Part shown: positions 8,994-18,299 of the stretch, piece by piece | Position numbering within the stretch: position 1 is the first letter of the stretch | How the letters are laid out: every line of letters begins with the position of its first letter | DNA from: Balneolaceae bacterium | GTDB taxonomy: Bacteria; Bacteroidota; Rhodothermia; Balneolales; Balneolaceae | Assembly: GCA_034521495.1 (NCBI GenBank) | Contig: JAXHMK010000009.1 | Coordinates: forward strand, 737,001 to 801,000 | Length of the DNA stretch: 64,000 bases | Reading direction: 5' to 3' | Program-made: the position numbers and the translations under genes | Notes under the pieces: generated by a model | Seen by the model: the letters and a program-made list of their open reading frames with translations, nothing else | Told to the model about the DNA's origin: nothing | Database searches by the model: none

Positions 8994-9514
8994 CTGCAAC
9001 TTACTCTCGTCTCGGTGCTCTGCTCCGAGATGGTAGTCTGGGCTGCTCTGCTGCCCGTTTAAAGCCAATATAGGGTGGAGCAGAGCACCACCTGCATTCT
9101 GTTTCACAGTCCCGATGCCTCGGGATGAAACAAGAAAAAGTTTCCAATTATATAAAGAGTTAACTATCTGATTTTTAATAACATATATATCATATGAAAT
9201 AATTTTCGGAGTAACTTCTCTAACATCAATATCGTTGTTCTGTGGATTTAGGAATTTGTGCTTTTTCGAGGTAAGAATGAGATGATTTATTCTCATCTTC
9301 GTGGAAGAGATAATTTAGAAAAGCATCCACTTCTATGATATGCGATTGGAGATATCCGATCGCAGATATGCGAAGTACAGGACAGATCAGAGATCGAATA
9401 TCGCATATCAAAAATCACCAATCAGGCAAGTCTTCACTTGTGTAATGTATAGATGCACGAACGGGCAGTGAAGAAGTTCAACGAACAACTGACAACAATT
9501 ATGAATGTACCAAT
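8991..9514. other. gene-free spacer with small hairpins
   Basis: No reading frame here looks coding. A hairpin near 9108-9138 joins GTTTCA to TGAAAC around CCCGATGCCTCGGG. GATATGCGAT (9337-9346) is repeated inverted as ATCGCATATC (9400-9409), with the same ATATGCGA core again near 9366. The role is unknown. It may be further repeat debris downstream of dnaB. Confidence 0.4.
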
Positions 9515-11041
9515 CTAAAACGGCGCTTCGTCGTCATCTCCGCCGCCGGGATTGTGGGTAGGAGGAGGCATAGATGGGCCATCATTATTGTTTTCAGGTT
9601 CTTCAAGGTAGTCGTCACCTCCCGGCGTGTTTCCGCGGTCAATTCTGGAGAGTCGTTCGAACCGGGCGTACTCTTTCACGAAGAACATGCGGGTTGTTCC
9701 CACAGGGCCATTCCGCTGCTTGCCAATAATTAGTTCAGCGAGGCCATTGGTGGATTCCCCCTCGGCCGTTGTGGTAATTCCATAGTATTCAGGCCGGTAA
9801 AGGAAGCAAACTACATCGGCATCCTGCTCAATAGATCCGGACTCCCGTAAGTCACTCAACTGTGGCCGTTTGTCTCCGCCTCTCTGTTCAACTGCACGGC
9901 TCAACTGTGCAAGAGCAACTACAGGTACATCCAGTTCTTTAGCCAGTGCTTTTAACCCTCGCGAAATTGTTGCAATTTCCTGTTCTCGATTTCCAAAATC
10001 TCGGGCGTTGGCAGTCATCAGCTGAAGATAATCCACAACAATAAGGCCAATGTCGTGTTCACTTTTAAGTCTCCGGCATTTTGTGCGAAGTTCCATTAAG
10101 CTCAGGCTGGGGGTGTCATCTATAAAAATACCGGCCGTAAAAAGGCGGCTCGCTGCGTCGATCATTCGTTTAAAATCTTCATCTTTCACACGACCGGTTC
10201 GTGCATCCTGGGCGTTGATTCGCGCTTCCATCGTCAGAAATCGCTGGACCAACTGCTGGGATGACATCTCCAAACTGAAGATCGCCACATTTGTCCGCAT
10301 CTCCTCATTTGCATGTAGGGCCGCATTTCGGGCGGCGGTAAGTGTAAACGCCGTTTTACCCATCGAGGGACGAGCCGCAATGATGACCAGGTCTCCATTC
10401 TGCCAGCCGGATGTATATTTATCTACATCCAGTCCCGAGGGAACGCCTGTGACCCCTTCCGGTTTTCCGCGAAGATCTTCCAGGTAGCCAAGTGTATCTT
10501 TTAGGATATCTCCGATAATAGTGGCATTAGACCTGGTTTTATTGTTGGAAAGATCAAAAATTCGCTGCTCGGCTTCATCCAGTACATCAGAGGCATCAGA
10601 AGTTGTATCATACGCCGTTTTGATGATCTCATTGCAGTGCAGGATTAAATTTCGCTTAATCGATTTTTCCGTTATGATCTGCGCATGATAATCGATATTG
10701 GCTGCCGAACTAACCGAGCGCGTCAGGTCAGCCAGGTATCCGGTTCCGCCTACAACATCCAGCAGACTTTTGTCACGCAGTTCATTTTCCACAGTGAGCA
10801 GATCCAGCGGATTATCCCGTTCATAAAGCTCAAAAAGCGTTTCAAAAATGTGTTTGTTGGCGGGTTTGTAAAAATCTTCGGGACGTAAAAGCTGGAGAGC
10901 AATCGTTGCTGCTTCACGCTCAATCAACATCGCACCCAAAACGGCTTCTTCCACCTCCACAGCCTGGGGTGGAATACGTCCGCCATCATGTTGAAGTGAC
11001 CGCGAACTGTTGGACGACTTAGAGCCATTTTGATTGGCCAT
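9515..11041 (-). CDS. dnaB: replicative DNA helicase DnaB
   Basis: 508 residues, usual length for DnaB, the hexameric helicase that opens the fork and contacts primase. The N-terminal domain begins after a short tail with RIPPQAVEVEEAVLGAMLIE. The RecA-like domain has Walker A in ARPSMGKTAF (about residue 225), Walker B in IVVDYLQLM, and the ELRESGSIEQDADVV and KQRNGPVGT motifs of DnaB. The C-terminal tail is acidic and ends DDDEAPF. No intein is present. ATG at 11041 fits the family start. The 200 bp upstream carry several DnaA-box-like sites, so expression may be tied to DnaA, or an origin may lie close by. Confidence 0.96.
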   Translation of the reverse strand: MANQNGSKSSNSSRSLQHDGGRIPPQAVEVEEAVLGAMLIEREAATIALQLLRPEDFYKPANKHIFETLFELYERDNPLDLLTVENELRDKSLLDVVGGTGYLADLTRSVSSAANIDYHAQIITEKSIKRNLILHCNEIIKTAYDTTSDASDVLDEAEQRIFDLSNNKTRSNATIIGDILKDTLGYLEDLRGKPEGVTGVPSGLDVDKYTSGWQNGDLVIIAARPSMGKTAFTLTAARNAALHANEEMRTNVAIFSLEMSSQQLVQRFLTMEARINAQDARTGRVKDEDFKRMIDAASRLFTAGIFIDDTPSLSLMELRTKCRRLKSEHDIGLIVVDYLQLMTANARDFGNREQEIATISRGLKALAKELDVPVVALAQLSRAVEQRGGDKRPQLSDLRESGSIEQDADVVCFLYRPEYYGITTTAEGESTNGLAELIIGKQRNGPVGTTRMFFVKEYARFERLSRIDRGNTPGGDDYLEEPENNNDGPSMPPPTHNPGGGDDDEAPF

Positions 11042-11156
11042 CTGCTGCTAAATTTAAAAAATGAGAATTGAATGGATGTTCCCGGAATATCTGGAATGAG
11101 CTTTCCGACTACTCAAAATAAAAAGTAAGAAATATGCACGAAAGAATTTCGATGAG

Positions 11157-11210
11157 TTATTCACAAAGGTATCCACAAAATAAATGAGTTATTAACAAGA
11201 CTGTGGATAA
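11157..11210. promoter_or_regulatory. cluster of DnaA-box-like sites upstream of dnaB
   Basis: Four 9-mers lie within 54 bp: TTATTCACA (11157, one mismatch to TTATCCACA), GTATCCACA (11169, one mismatch), TTATTAACA (11189, two mismatches) and TGTGGATAA (11202), a perfect box on the minus strand. The surrounding DNA (about 11090-11220) is AT-rich. This could be a DnaA-responsive dnaB promoter or part of a replication origin. The sequence alone does not decide. Confidence 0.55.
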
Positions 11211-11244
11211 CTTTTAACCAGCAACCAGAAACCTTATCCCACTG

Positions 11245-12231
11245 TTACCATCGCTGATGAACATGCGGCTTGATCATCTCCTCATAAATCTCATCAATTT
11301 TTTCCATGGTTTCATCCGAAATGGGTGGTGTTTCCGATGCATCGCAGTTGGATTTTACGTGTTTGTCGGATGAAGCACCCGGAATCACAACACTCACTTC
11401 ATCGCGCATTAAAATCCAGCGGAGTGCCAGGTGTACGAGATTTGTGTCCTCGCCAACAGCTTCTTTTAAACGTTCTACAGCTTCAATTCCCGTTTCATAG
11501 GGGATTCCTGAGAAGGTCTCGCCGACATCAAAGAATTTACCTTCGCGGTTAAAGTTTCTATGATCTTTCTTATCGAAGGTTGTGTCTTTGGAGAATTTAC
11601 CGGTTAGAAGTCCGCTGGCTAATGGAACCCGAACGATGATTCCCACATGATTATCCTGTGCTTTTGGAAAAAGCTCTTCATGCGGACGCTGCCGGAACAT
11701 GTTGTAGATTACCTGAATGGTGGTCACATTGTCGTACTCAATGGCCTTCAATCCCTCTTCAATTTTTTCTATGCTTACACCAAGATTCAGGATTTTTCCT
11801 TCCTCTTTGAGTTTCTCAAACTCACCAAATATTTCGGGCCGGTAGTACACTTCTGTCGGCGGACAATGAAGCTGTACAAGGTCAAGAGCCTCCACATCCA
11901 GGCGCTTCAGAGAATCTTCCACGTATCCCCGAAGTGCATCAGGAGTGTAATTTTCGTTGGTGTGAGGACTGATTTGGCGACCGCATTTTGTAGCAACATA
12001 AATTCGTTCGCTTGTTTTTTTGATCGCTTTGCCCACTTCAACTTCACTTTCCGTGTCTTTGTACACATCGGCTGTATCGATAAAATTAACTCCGTTATCG
12101 AACGCTTTTTGCAAAGTTTTTTGGGCGGTATCGGGATGTAGTCCCTGCCCCCATTTTCCGCCAAGCTGCCATGTTCCCAGCGAAACTTCAGAAATTTTAA
12201 AACCTGTTTTACCGAGTGTTCTGTATTTCAT
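11245..12231 (-). CDS. aldo/keto reductase
   Basis: 328 residues of the aldo/keto reductase family. Tetrad: Asp and Tyr in NFIDTADVYKDTESE, Lys in IYVATKCGR, His in LDLVQLHCPP. The C-terminal LRWILMRDEVSVVIPGAS is the usual cofactor-binding segment. ATG at 12231 gives the standard MKYRTLGKTGFKISEVSLG start. It lies on the same strand as the ferritin and the next reductase, separated by 71 bp from the ferritin. It is not close to the 2204 copy in sequence detail. Substrate unknown. Confidence 0.9.
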   Translation of the reverse strand: MKYRTLGKTGFKISEVSLGTWQLGGKWGQGLHPDTAQKTLQKAFDNGVNFIDTADVYKDTESEVEVGKAIKKTSERIYVATKCGRQISPHTNENYTPDALRGYVEDSLKRLDVEALDLVQLHCPPTEVYYRPEIFGEFEKLKEEGKILNLGVSIEKIEEGLKAIEYDNVTTIQVIYNMFRQRPHEELFPKAQDNHVGIIVRVPLASGLLTGKFSKDTTFDKKDHRNFNREGKFFDVGETFSGIPYETGIEAVERLKEAVGEDTNLVHLALRWILMRDEVSVVIPGASSDKHVKSNCDASETPPISDETMEKIDEIYEEMIKPHVHQRW

Positions 12232-12302
12232 CCTTAAAAAATGAATTATTAAGATTTGTTTCTATGATATCGTAGAATTATTAGGCTGTATCTGCGAAAA
12301 AT

Positions 12303-12827
12303 TTATTCAGTTTCATCATTTTCATCAGCGGGCAAATCTGCCTGACGATTTCCCAATTCCTGATCGAGCATATACAATCCGGGACCTTTATCACCCAGAA
12401 TATTTAGTTTATCCAAAATAGTTCGGAATAATTCCTCTTCCTCCACCTGCTCATCTACATACCACTGTAAAAACTGCTGAGTGGCATTGTCTTTCGCTTC
12501 TTGGGCAGCTTCTACAAGGTTATCGATTTTTTGTGTGTTTTCCTGTTCAAGTTCTAAACCTCGTTCAAAGAGATGTCGAAAAGAGTTAAAATCACTTTCC
12601 GGTTTTGATACTGCCGGTGCAATGGCATGTCCGTCCCGGTCATTGATATAATGAAAAATCTTCATCGCATGAAAATTTTCCTCTTTAGACTGTTCCAGGA
12701 AAAAACCAGCGGTACCGTGAAAGCCATTTACCTCTGCCCAGGATGACATAGACAAGTACCAGTTTCCAGCTATAAATTCATGCTGAACCTGGTCGTTTAA
12801 CATCGATTCAATTTTTTTTGATAACAT
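12303..12827 (-). CDS. ferritin (non-haem, bacterial type)
   Basis: About 174 residues from the internal ATG at 12827 (MLSKKIESMLNDQVQHE). A longer frame would need a TTG start at 12878 and adds 17 residues not expected in the family. It is a four-helix ferritin storing iron in a 24-subunit shell. Ferroxidase-type ligands are visible in QVQHEFIAGNWYLS, the ExxH of EENFHAMKIF, and the later ELEQENTQKI and WYVDEQVEEE helices. The C-terminal tail is short and acidic. It sits between two aldo/keto reductase genes on the same strand. No clear Fur-type site was identified. Confidence 0.92.
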   Translation of the reverse strand: MLSKKIESMLNDQVQHEFIAGNWYLSMSSWAEVNGFHGTAGFFLEQSKEENFHAMKIFHYINDRDGHAIAPAVSKPESDFNSFRHLFERGLELEQENTQKIDNLVEAAQEAKDNATQQFLQWYVDEQVEEEELFRTILDKLNILGDKGPGLYMLDQELGNRQADLPADENDETE

Positions 12828-12925
12828 TTGAACATTCTTCAGTTTAAAATTCCGATTAACGTATTGTTTAAGATACAAGAGATTAAGATGAACATCAGTA
12901 GCTCAAAAAAATTTCAAACAGATAA

Positions 12926-13960
12926 TTATTCTTCAGAAGTTGGGATCCTGTTTGCGCCCTGTCTATCCACCATCCAAAAGGGATATCGATCGCTTGTCGA
13001 AGAAGCTTCGTCTAACTTACTCAACTCATCATTACTCAATTCCAGCTTAGCAGAGTTAATGTTTGAGGTGAGTTGGTTCATATTTTTTGCACCGATAATG
13101 GTACTCGTTACACCGGATTGTAACCGAACCCAGGCGAGAGCTACTTCAGCAACAGAAGCTTCATGATTTTCAGCAATCCCTTCCATTACATTCACAATAT
13201 CAAAGGCTTGTTCTTTGTTGATGGGAGGGAAGTCGAATTCATCGCGACGTGAACCACCTCCGGCTTTTTTATTGTTGCGTGTATATTTTCCGGAAAGAAA
13301 ACCACCAGCGAGAGGACTCCAGGGCATGAATCCGAGTTTTTCCGATTGACTTAGCGGGATAAGTGCGTCCTCCACATCACGAGCGGAAAGCGAGTAGAAA
13401 TATTGCATCGCTTTAAATTCATGCCAACCTTCTTGGCGGGAGATCCCCAGAGCTTTCATCACCATCCAGGCCGGCCAATTACAAACGCCAATGTATCGCA
13501 CTTTTCCACTTTCAACAATATCATTCAATGCGCGCATTGTTTCACGGATAGATGTAACCGAATCAACGCCATGCACATAAAGAAGATCGATGTGATCCAG
13601 CTGCATTCGTTTCAAGCTCTTGTCAACCGAGTTGAAGATGTGATATCGGGACAGGCCCTGATTATTCGGCTGCTCTCCCATTTTTCCACGAAGTTTCGTT
13701 GCAATCACCAGTTCATCGCGTATTAAATCGAGATTTTTGATACTGTTCCCAAGAATCGTTTCGGATTGTCCAAACGAATAGATATTCGCGGTATCAATAA
13801 AATTGATTCCCGAATCAACAGACTTCTTAATGAGTTCATCCGCTTCTTCCTGTTTCTGCTGACCGATGGCTTCCCACATTCCTTCACCACCAAACGTCAT
13901 AGTTCCAAAGCAAAGTTCCGAGACAAGCAGGCCAGTATCCCCTAATAAATTATATTTCAT
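12926..13960 (-). CDS. aldo/keto reductase
   Basis: 344 residues, third family member in the window. Tetrad: Asp/Tyr in NFIDTANIYSFGQSE, Lys in VIATKLRGK, His in DLLYVHGVDS. The insertion KYTRNNKKAGGGSRRDEFDFP and LRLQSGV-type ending resemble the group of larger general stress or sugar-type reductases. ATG at 13960 gives MKYNLLGDTGLLVSELCFG. It is followed on the same strand by the ferritin, 48 bp away from the ferritin's longest possible start. Substrate unknown. Confidence 0.9.
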   Translation of the reverse strand: MKYNLLGDTGLLVSELCFGTMTFGGEGMWEAIGQQKQEEADELIKKSVDSGINFIDTANIYSFGQSETILGNSIKNLDLIRDELVIATKLRGKMGEQPNNQGLSRYHIFNSVDKSLKRMQLDHIDLLYVHGVDSVTSIRETMRALNDIVESGKVRYIGVCNWPAWMVMKALGISRQEGWHEFKAMQYFYSLSARDVEDALIPLSQSEKLGFMPWSPLAGGFLSGKYTRNNKKAGGGSRRDEFDFPPINKEQAFDIVNVMEGIAENHEASVAEVALAWVRLQSGVTSTIIGAKNMNQLTSNINSAKLELSNDELSKLDEASSTSDRYPFWMVDRQGANRIPTSEE

Positions 13961-14076
13961 TTTTGATCTCTTTTTAATTCACATTCTTTTTTAAAAACAT
14001 GCGGTCTTAAACCTTTGTTCCTTTTTCTTTTTAAAAATTCGTTTTGTGAGAGGTTCTTAGATTGAAATCATTAAAA

Positions 14077-14227
14077 GAGGGCTTTGCAGAACCGTGGTTA
14101 TTGGTCAATCTGAACTCGATTCAGATTCTCCATTCGTCTTTACAGCCAGTATCTGGAGATCCTGAATCCCCCGGAGGGATCCCGAGGGAAAGTTCAGGAT
14201 GACGGTCAGAGTTTTGCAAAGCCTTCT
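14077..14227. repeat. repeat family D, copy 2 (uninterrupted)
   Basis: A 151-bp foldback beginning GAGGGCTTTGCAGAACC and ending GTTTTGCAAAGCCTTC. The ends are inverted repeats. It matches both outer parts of 3247-3562 and gives the empty-site form for the family-E insertion there. Confidence 0.75.
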
Positions 14228-14275
14228 AAAATGATAATTAAATTTCAGCAATTAGGGATGGAACTTTGGAGTAAA

Positions 14276-16036
14276 TTAATTTTCCTGTGAAAGTGGAGTC
14301 TGATCTTGCAAAGCCTCTAAAGCCGCCGACAAATACACCATCGGTGCATTCCAGTTGATGGCAATTTCGTTGGATGCGTAAGAACAGTAATCATCTACAT
14401 ATGAAAGTGCGGGAAGATCAGACGGATATTCACAACCATCCTGCTGACCGGCATTTGGACCTCCCGCCAATAATCCGGGAACAGGTTCGGGAATGATATG
14501 AGCACCGGACGGCCGGTGGTGAATATTCATTGGGGTTTTAGAACCGTATCCGGTGAGGAAGGAGTATCCTGTGGCATTTCGTCCAAACAGGTAATCGAGA
14601 TTGGAAAGGGCGTAATCGATATATTTATCGTTCTCCGTAATCAAATAAGCCTGTATCAGTGCTATTCCCTGGTTTGCAGCTACGGATGAACTTCCCCAGA
14701 TATAGTTGTCAGCACTTCGATCCATGATGGTTCCATAGCCGGTTTCATTTCCGCTGTTGATCAGGCTGTCTGCCATGGCAACGATCATCTGTTCGGCTTT
14801 TGTGATATCCTCAGGAGCAGACTCAGAAAGATCTTCGGAGAGTCTGGCCATAGTGTAGTAGGCCAGAGAACGAACATTAGCCCAGCTTGGAACCGTGACT
14901 TGATCTGATGGGAAAAGATCAATTGCATTGTAGAAGAGGGAGTTTTTGGTGGTGGCAAACAGCTCCGTCGCTGCCCAGATAAATTCATCGGTAGCGTCGC
15001 CGTCTCCATACGCTCCGGTGGTAATATCGGGATCAAACTCTTCGTTCAGTTCGCCTTGGTTATAGAACGCATCCTGATTTTGCCGAGCCCAAAGCCATGC
15101 GTTCAGCGAAGCAATGACAGCCGAATCTGCAAAGGCCGGTGCTTCGTTTTGATATCCACGAAAAACCCGGGCCGCCTGTGCCATAACCGCAGCAAAATTC
15201 AGCGTGCCGGTCACACTTTTTTGAACCACATATCGATCATCTGTGTCTTCAACCGGCATCACCTGTCCGGAAAAATTTGGAGATGTGAGCTTATGATAGA
15301 CACCGCCGTCTGACGGATCCTGCATCTTCATATACCATCGTAAATTCCAGAGAGCCTCGTCCAATATGTCAGGTAACCCGTTTTCACTTTCGGGAATATC
15401 GATTTCAAACGAGTTCATATACTCCGGAAAATCTTCATACAGAGAGAGCAATGTTGCGGTAGAAATCCCCGAGTTAACAGCGTATTTGTTGTAATCCCCC
15501 GCATCGTACCAACCCTTTGGAGCCGATATGGTTGAACCAGCCGGCCGTTGATCAGATGCCGCGGATGGATGAATGATCACCTCATTGTCAGAATGACCTG
15601 CAGGGCGAGCCCATTTTCCGCCATATTCATAGGGAATAGCAGTAGAAGCCCGCTGGAAATAGAACCCTTTCAAAGCAGCTTTGGCGGCTTCTTCATACAC
15701 ATCATCAGAAATAGAAAACGGGTAAGAATGACCCAGGCCCGGAATCCAGAGTACATAATGTCCGGCTTGATTCACTTCAGAAAAGTCTGCTGTTCGAACT
15801 TGCTCCTCTGAGTTGGGTGCTTCAGAAATATCAGAAAGTATGCCGGTCAGGAGTGTGTCCGAAAAATCGGGAGATACCACGTAGAAACTACCGGAAACAC
15901 TATCCGGAACTACAGCAATTTTTTGTGATTCGGGATAAAAACCGATTTGATTCAGTTTGATGGCGTCTGTGAGCCGTTGGGCATCGGCGGTTTGAAAACA
16001 AAGTACGAGTGCAAAAAGTGATATAAGATATTTCAT
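14276..16036 (-). CDS. secreted glycoside hydrolase family 9 (endoglucanase-like)
   Basis: 586 residues with a signal peptide (about 1-19, cleaved after TADA). An N-terminal Ig-like CelD_N domain (about 22-105) is followed by the GH9 catalytic domain. The nucleophile-side motif GWYDAGDYNKY is near residue 177, IHHRPSGAH lies near 510, and the proton-donor Glu is in ASNEIAINWNAP near 557. GH9 enzymes hydrolyse beta-1,4-glucans by inversion. No carbohydrate-binding module or C-terminal sorting signal follows. The gene stands alone on the minus strand, with a family-D repeat downstream and the divergent rtcB upstream. Substrate is inferred from the family. Confidence 0.92.
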   Translation of the reverse strand: MKYLISLFALVLCFQTADAQRLTDAIKLNQIGFYPESQKIAVVPDSVSGSFYVVSPDFSDTLLTGILSDISEAPNSEEQVRTADFSEVNQAGHYVLWIPGLGHSYPFSISDDVYEEAAKAALKGFYFQRASTAIPYEYGGKWARPAGHSDNEVIIHPSAASDQRPAGSTISAPKGWYDAGDYNKYAVNSGISTATLLSLYEDFPEYMNSFEIDIPESENGLPDILDEALWNLRWYMKMQDPSDGGVYHKLTSPNFSGQVMPVEDTDDRYVVQKSVTGTLNFAAVMAQAARVFRGYQNEAPAFADSAVIASLNAWLWARQNQDAFYNQGELNEEFDPDITTGAYGDGDATDEFIWAATELFATTKNSLFYNAIDLFPSDQVTVPSWANVRSLAYYTMARLSEDLSESAPEDITKAEQMIVAMADSLINSGNETGYGTIMDRSADNYIWGSSSVAANQGIALIQAYLITENDKYIDYALSNLDYLFGRNATGYSFLTGYGSKTPMNIHHRPSGAHIIPEPVPGLLAGGPNAGQQDGCEYPSDLPALSYVDDYCSYASNEIAINWNAPMVYLSAALEALQDQTPLSQEN

Positions 16037-16180
16037 GATGATATTTAGAGTCCGTCGTATTTTGATCTGAATTTAATTCATTTGATGAGTATATCAAGAA
16101 ATCATTTAAATTCTTATTACGTTTTAACAGTAGTGCTCAATTGGAAGTGCGAATAAATTAGTTATATAGATTAAAGAGTG

Positions 16181-17335
16181 ATGGAAAAAGTAATATCCAC
16201 AGAACGATTGCCAATTAAACTTTGGCTGGATGATATGGAAGAAGGGGCAATGGAACAGGCCAAAAACCTGGCAAATCTTCCGTTTGCCTACAAACATATT
16301 GCCATCATGCCGGATTCTCACCAGGGATATGGTATGCCTATTGGGGGAGTACTTGCGACTGAGGACGCCATCATACCAAATGCAGTTGGCGTGGATATTG
16401 GGTGCGGGATGTGTTCGCTGAGGACAGATCGGAAAGTGGTCAGCCGCGATGATCTGAAATCGATTATGAGTTTGATTCGTAAAACGGTTCCGGTTGGGTT
16501 TAACCATCATGACCAACAGCAGGATGAAAAGTGGATGCCGGATTTAAACGGTAATCTTGAGATTGTAGAGCAGGAGTATGAAAGTGCACGAAATCAGGTT
16601 GGTACGCTGGGCGGGGGGAATCACTTTATTGAAATTCAGAAAGGATCAGATGGTTTTGTTTGGATTATGATTCACTCCGGATCGAGGAATATCGGATTTA
16701 CAGTTGCGAAACATCACAATCAAAAAGCGAAAGATCTGAATAAGAAATGGAAAAGTGATACCCGTTCCGACTTAGCATTTTTTCCGGCTGATACGGATGA
16801 GTTCTCAGACTATCTGAGCGAAATGAATTATTGCATTGAGTTTGCCCTGAACAACAGAAAGTTAATGATGGAGAGAGTTAAACAAGCGTTCAGAGATATT
16901 TTGGGAGATGTAGAGTTTTCGGATTTCATCAATAAGCCGCACAACTTTGCTGCAAGGGAAAACCATTTTGGAAGAGATCTCATCATTCACAGGAAAGGAG
17001 CCACGAGAGCAAGAGAAGGCGAGTTGGGAATGATTCCGGGATCGCAGGGTACGAACTCCTACATCGTAAAAGGAAAAGGAAACAGGGATGCGTTTGAATC
17101 CTGCTCGCATGGGGCCGGACGAGTGATGAGCCGAAATCAGGCCAAGAAAACACTGAGCGTCGAGGAGGAATCGAAACCGCTGGAGGAACGTGGGATTTTG
17201 CATGCCATCCGACATAAAAGTGATCTTGATGAAGCTCCCGGATCGTACAAAGACATCCAAAAAGTGATGGATCTTCAGAAGGATCTGATTGATATTGTGG
17301 TGGAGCTGGAACCGCTGGCGGTGGTGAAGGGCTGA
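16181..17335 (+). CDS. rtcB: RtcB-family RNA-splicing ligase
   Basis: About 384 residues, a GTP- and Mn-dependent ligase that joins 2',3'-cyclic phosphate (or 3'-phosphate) and 5'-OH RNA ends. Metal and active-site blocks are GVDIGCGMCS (Cys about 75), GGGNHFIEI (about 147), MIHSGSRNIG, RKGATRARE, PGSQGTNSYI and SCSHGAGR, whose His (about 310) is the guanylylated residue of the family. It is shorter than archaeal RtcB, as many bacterial forms are. ATG at 16181 is preferred to the GTG one codon earlier; AAAGAG precedes it. No archease or RtcA/RtcR gene is adjacent. Role (tRNA or rRNA repair) is inferred. Confidence 0.93.
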   Translation: MEKVISTERLPIKLWLDDMEEGAMEQAKNLANLPFAYKHIAIMPDSHQGYGMPIGGVLATEDAIIPNAVGVDIGCGMCSLRTDRKVVSRDDLKSIMSLIRKTVPVGFNHHDQQQDEKWMPDLNGNLEIVEQEYESARNQVGTLGGGNHFIEIQKGSDGFVWIMIHSGSRNIGFTVAKHHNQKAKDLNKKWKSDTRSDLAFFPADTDEFSDYLSEMNYCIEFALNNRKLMMERVKQAFRDILGDVEFSDFINKPHNFAARENHFGRDLIIHRKGATRAREGELGMIPGSQGTNSYIVKGKGNRDAFESCSHGAGRVMSRNQAKKTLSVEEESKPLEERGILHAIRHKSDLDEAPGSYKDIQKVMDLQKDLIDIVVELEPLAVVKG

Positions 17336-17376
17336 AAAACCAAATTTCAAATCACAACTACCAAAAATCTTTTTAT

Positions 17377-17411
17377 CTGGTGCAAGTGTTAAGCGAAGCG
17401 TCACTTGTGCC
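17377..17411. repeat. short palindromic repeat family F, copy 2
   Basis: CTGGTGCAAGTGTTAAGCGA with the facing CACTTGTGCC forms the same hairpin as at 3642, in inverted orientation. A partial second unit (GGCACAAGTGATATCC) follows near 17433. Confidence 0.6.
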
Positions 17412-17540
17412 CCCTTGCCTTTGCAAAAAACATAGGCACAAGTGATATCCTTGACTTACTGCTGGTAGAATAATTTTTCCAGCAAGATATTATCTAAATT
17501 ATTCCAATGTATGCTTTCAAATATCGGATTTAACACTTGC

Positions 17541-17705
17541 TAGTGTAGTAACCAGTAAATTAATATAGTGTCAGGATCAATAAATAAATTTAATAGCCCA
17601 CCTGAGAAGAGGCCACAAAAGCACCAAAACACAAATAATTTTGTGATTTCGTGTTTTTGTGGCTACTGATTGACTAAACTTTTTTAAAGATTGTACAGTC
17701 GACTA
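17541..17705 (+). repeat. repeat family E, copy 2
   Basis: It starts TAGTGTAGTAACCAG and ends GTCGACTA. The central stem joins GAGGCCACAAAAGCAC to GTGTTTTTGTGGCT. It is nearly identical to 33010-33170 and reverse-complementary to 3343-3504. It lies just downstream of the DUF559 gene. Confidence 0.72.
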
Positions 17706-17766
17706 GATCATTGGAGAAGACAGGGATTTCGCGTAGGGGATGAGGATCCCGCAAGCGAAAGACATT

Positions 17767-18201
17767 CTATTTCAACAAATTTAAAATCTTTCTTTTAACC
17801 GTCTCCATATCCTCCAGTTCCCTATTCGAAATCCGAAGAGTCCTCAACCCAAGCTTCTCCAAAACCAAATCTCGTTGATAATCATAATACTGTTGATACT
17901 CATGAACAGGCCCGTCAACTTCAATCACTAACTTCTTTTGGGCACAATAAAAATCTGCAATGAAGAAAAAACGTTGTTTTTGATTTTGCTCATAGATCAA
18001 CGGTTTTTGACGGACAAATCGATGTCCATCCAAACGACGCTTTCTTAACTGTTCCCAAAGAATCTTTTCACTTTCTGTTGGATTCTTTCGAAACTCTCTT
18101 GCCAGTTCGGTTATTGTTTTTCTTTTTTTGGGAATCTGTTTCACTTGGCTTTTTTGGACCCACCCCAACCCCTCCCTATTTCGCCAAAAGAAGCGAAACA
18201 A
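17767..18201 (-). CDS. DUF559 (Vsr-like) endonuclease-domain protein
   Basis: 144 residues. The DUF559 core runs from about ITELAREFRKNPTESE (residue 30) to the end, with a PD-(D/E)XK-like active site: Asp in FFIADFYC and Glu/Asp in LVIEVDGPVHEY. Such proteins resemble very-short-patch-repair nucleases; the real substrate is unknown. The ATG at 18201 lies inside a palindromic repeat, so the first ~25 residues (MFRFFWRNREGLGW...) are translated repeat. The only later Met lies inside the domain, so a GTG or TTG start or use of the repeat-borne ATG are both possible. It is flanked by repeats on both sides. Confidence 0.8.
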   Translation of the reverse strand: MFRFFWRNREGLGWVQKSQVKQIPKKRKTITELAREFRKNPTESEKILWEQLRKRRLDGHRFVRQKPLIYEQNQKQRFFFIADFYCAQKKLVIEVDGPVHEYQQYYDYQRDLVLEKLGLRTLRISNRELEDMETVKRKILNLLK

Positions 18202-18299
18202 GGAGGGGCTTTTTCTTTGTCATTTTAAATTAATCAAGAGTCTTCCCCTTCCTTGTTCCGTGTTTTTCGGAATAGGGAAGGGGACCGAGGGGATGGGTT
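18156..18299. repeat. double-hairpin repeat family G, copy 1
   Basis: Two stems lie in tandem: CCCCTCCCTATTTCGC with GCGAAACAAGGAGGGG (18169-18208), and CCCCTTCCTTGTTCCG with CGGAATAGGGAAGGGG (18244-18283). They are bounded by GACCCACCCC and GGGGATGGGTTT. The same two-hairpin composite occurs inverted at 24632-24755. It sits at the start of the DUF559 gene and directly downstream of the isomerase gene, where it may also act as a transcription terminator. Confidence 0.7.

Noticed and set aside
12303-12878. Ferritin starting at TTG 12878.
   Set aside because: The extra 17 residues do not fit the family, and ATG 12827 gives the usual ferritin start.
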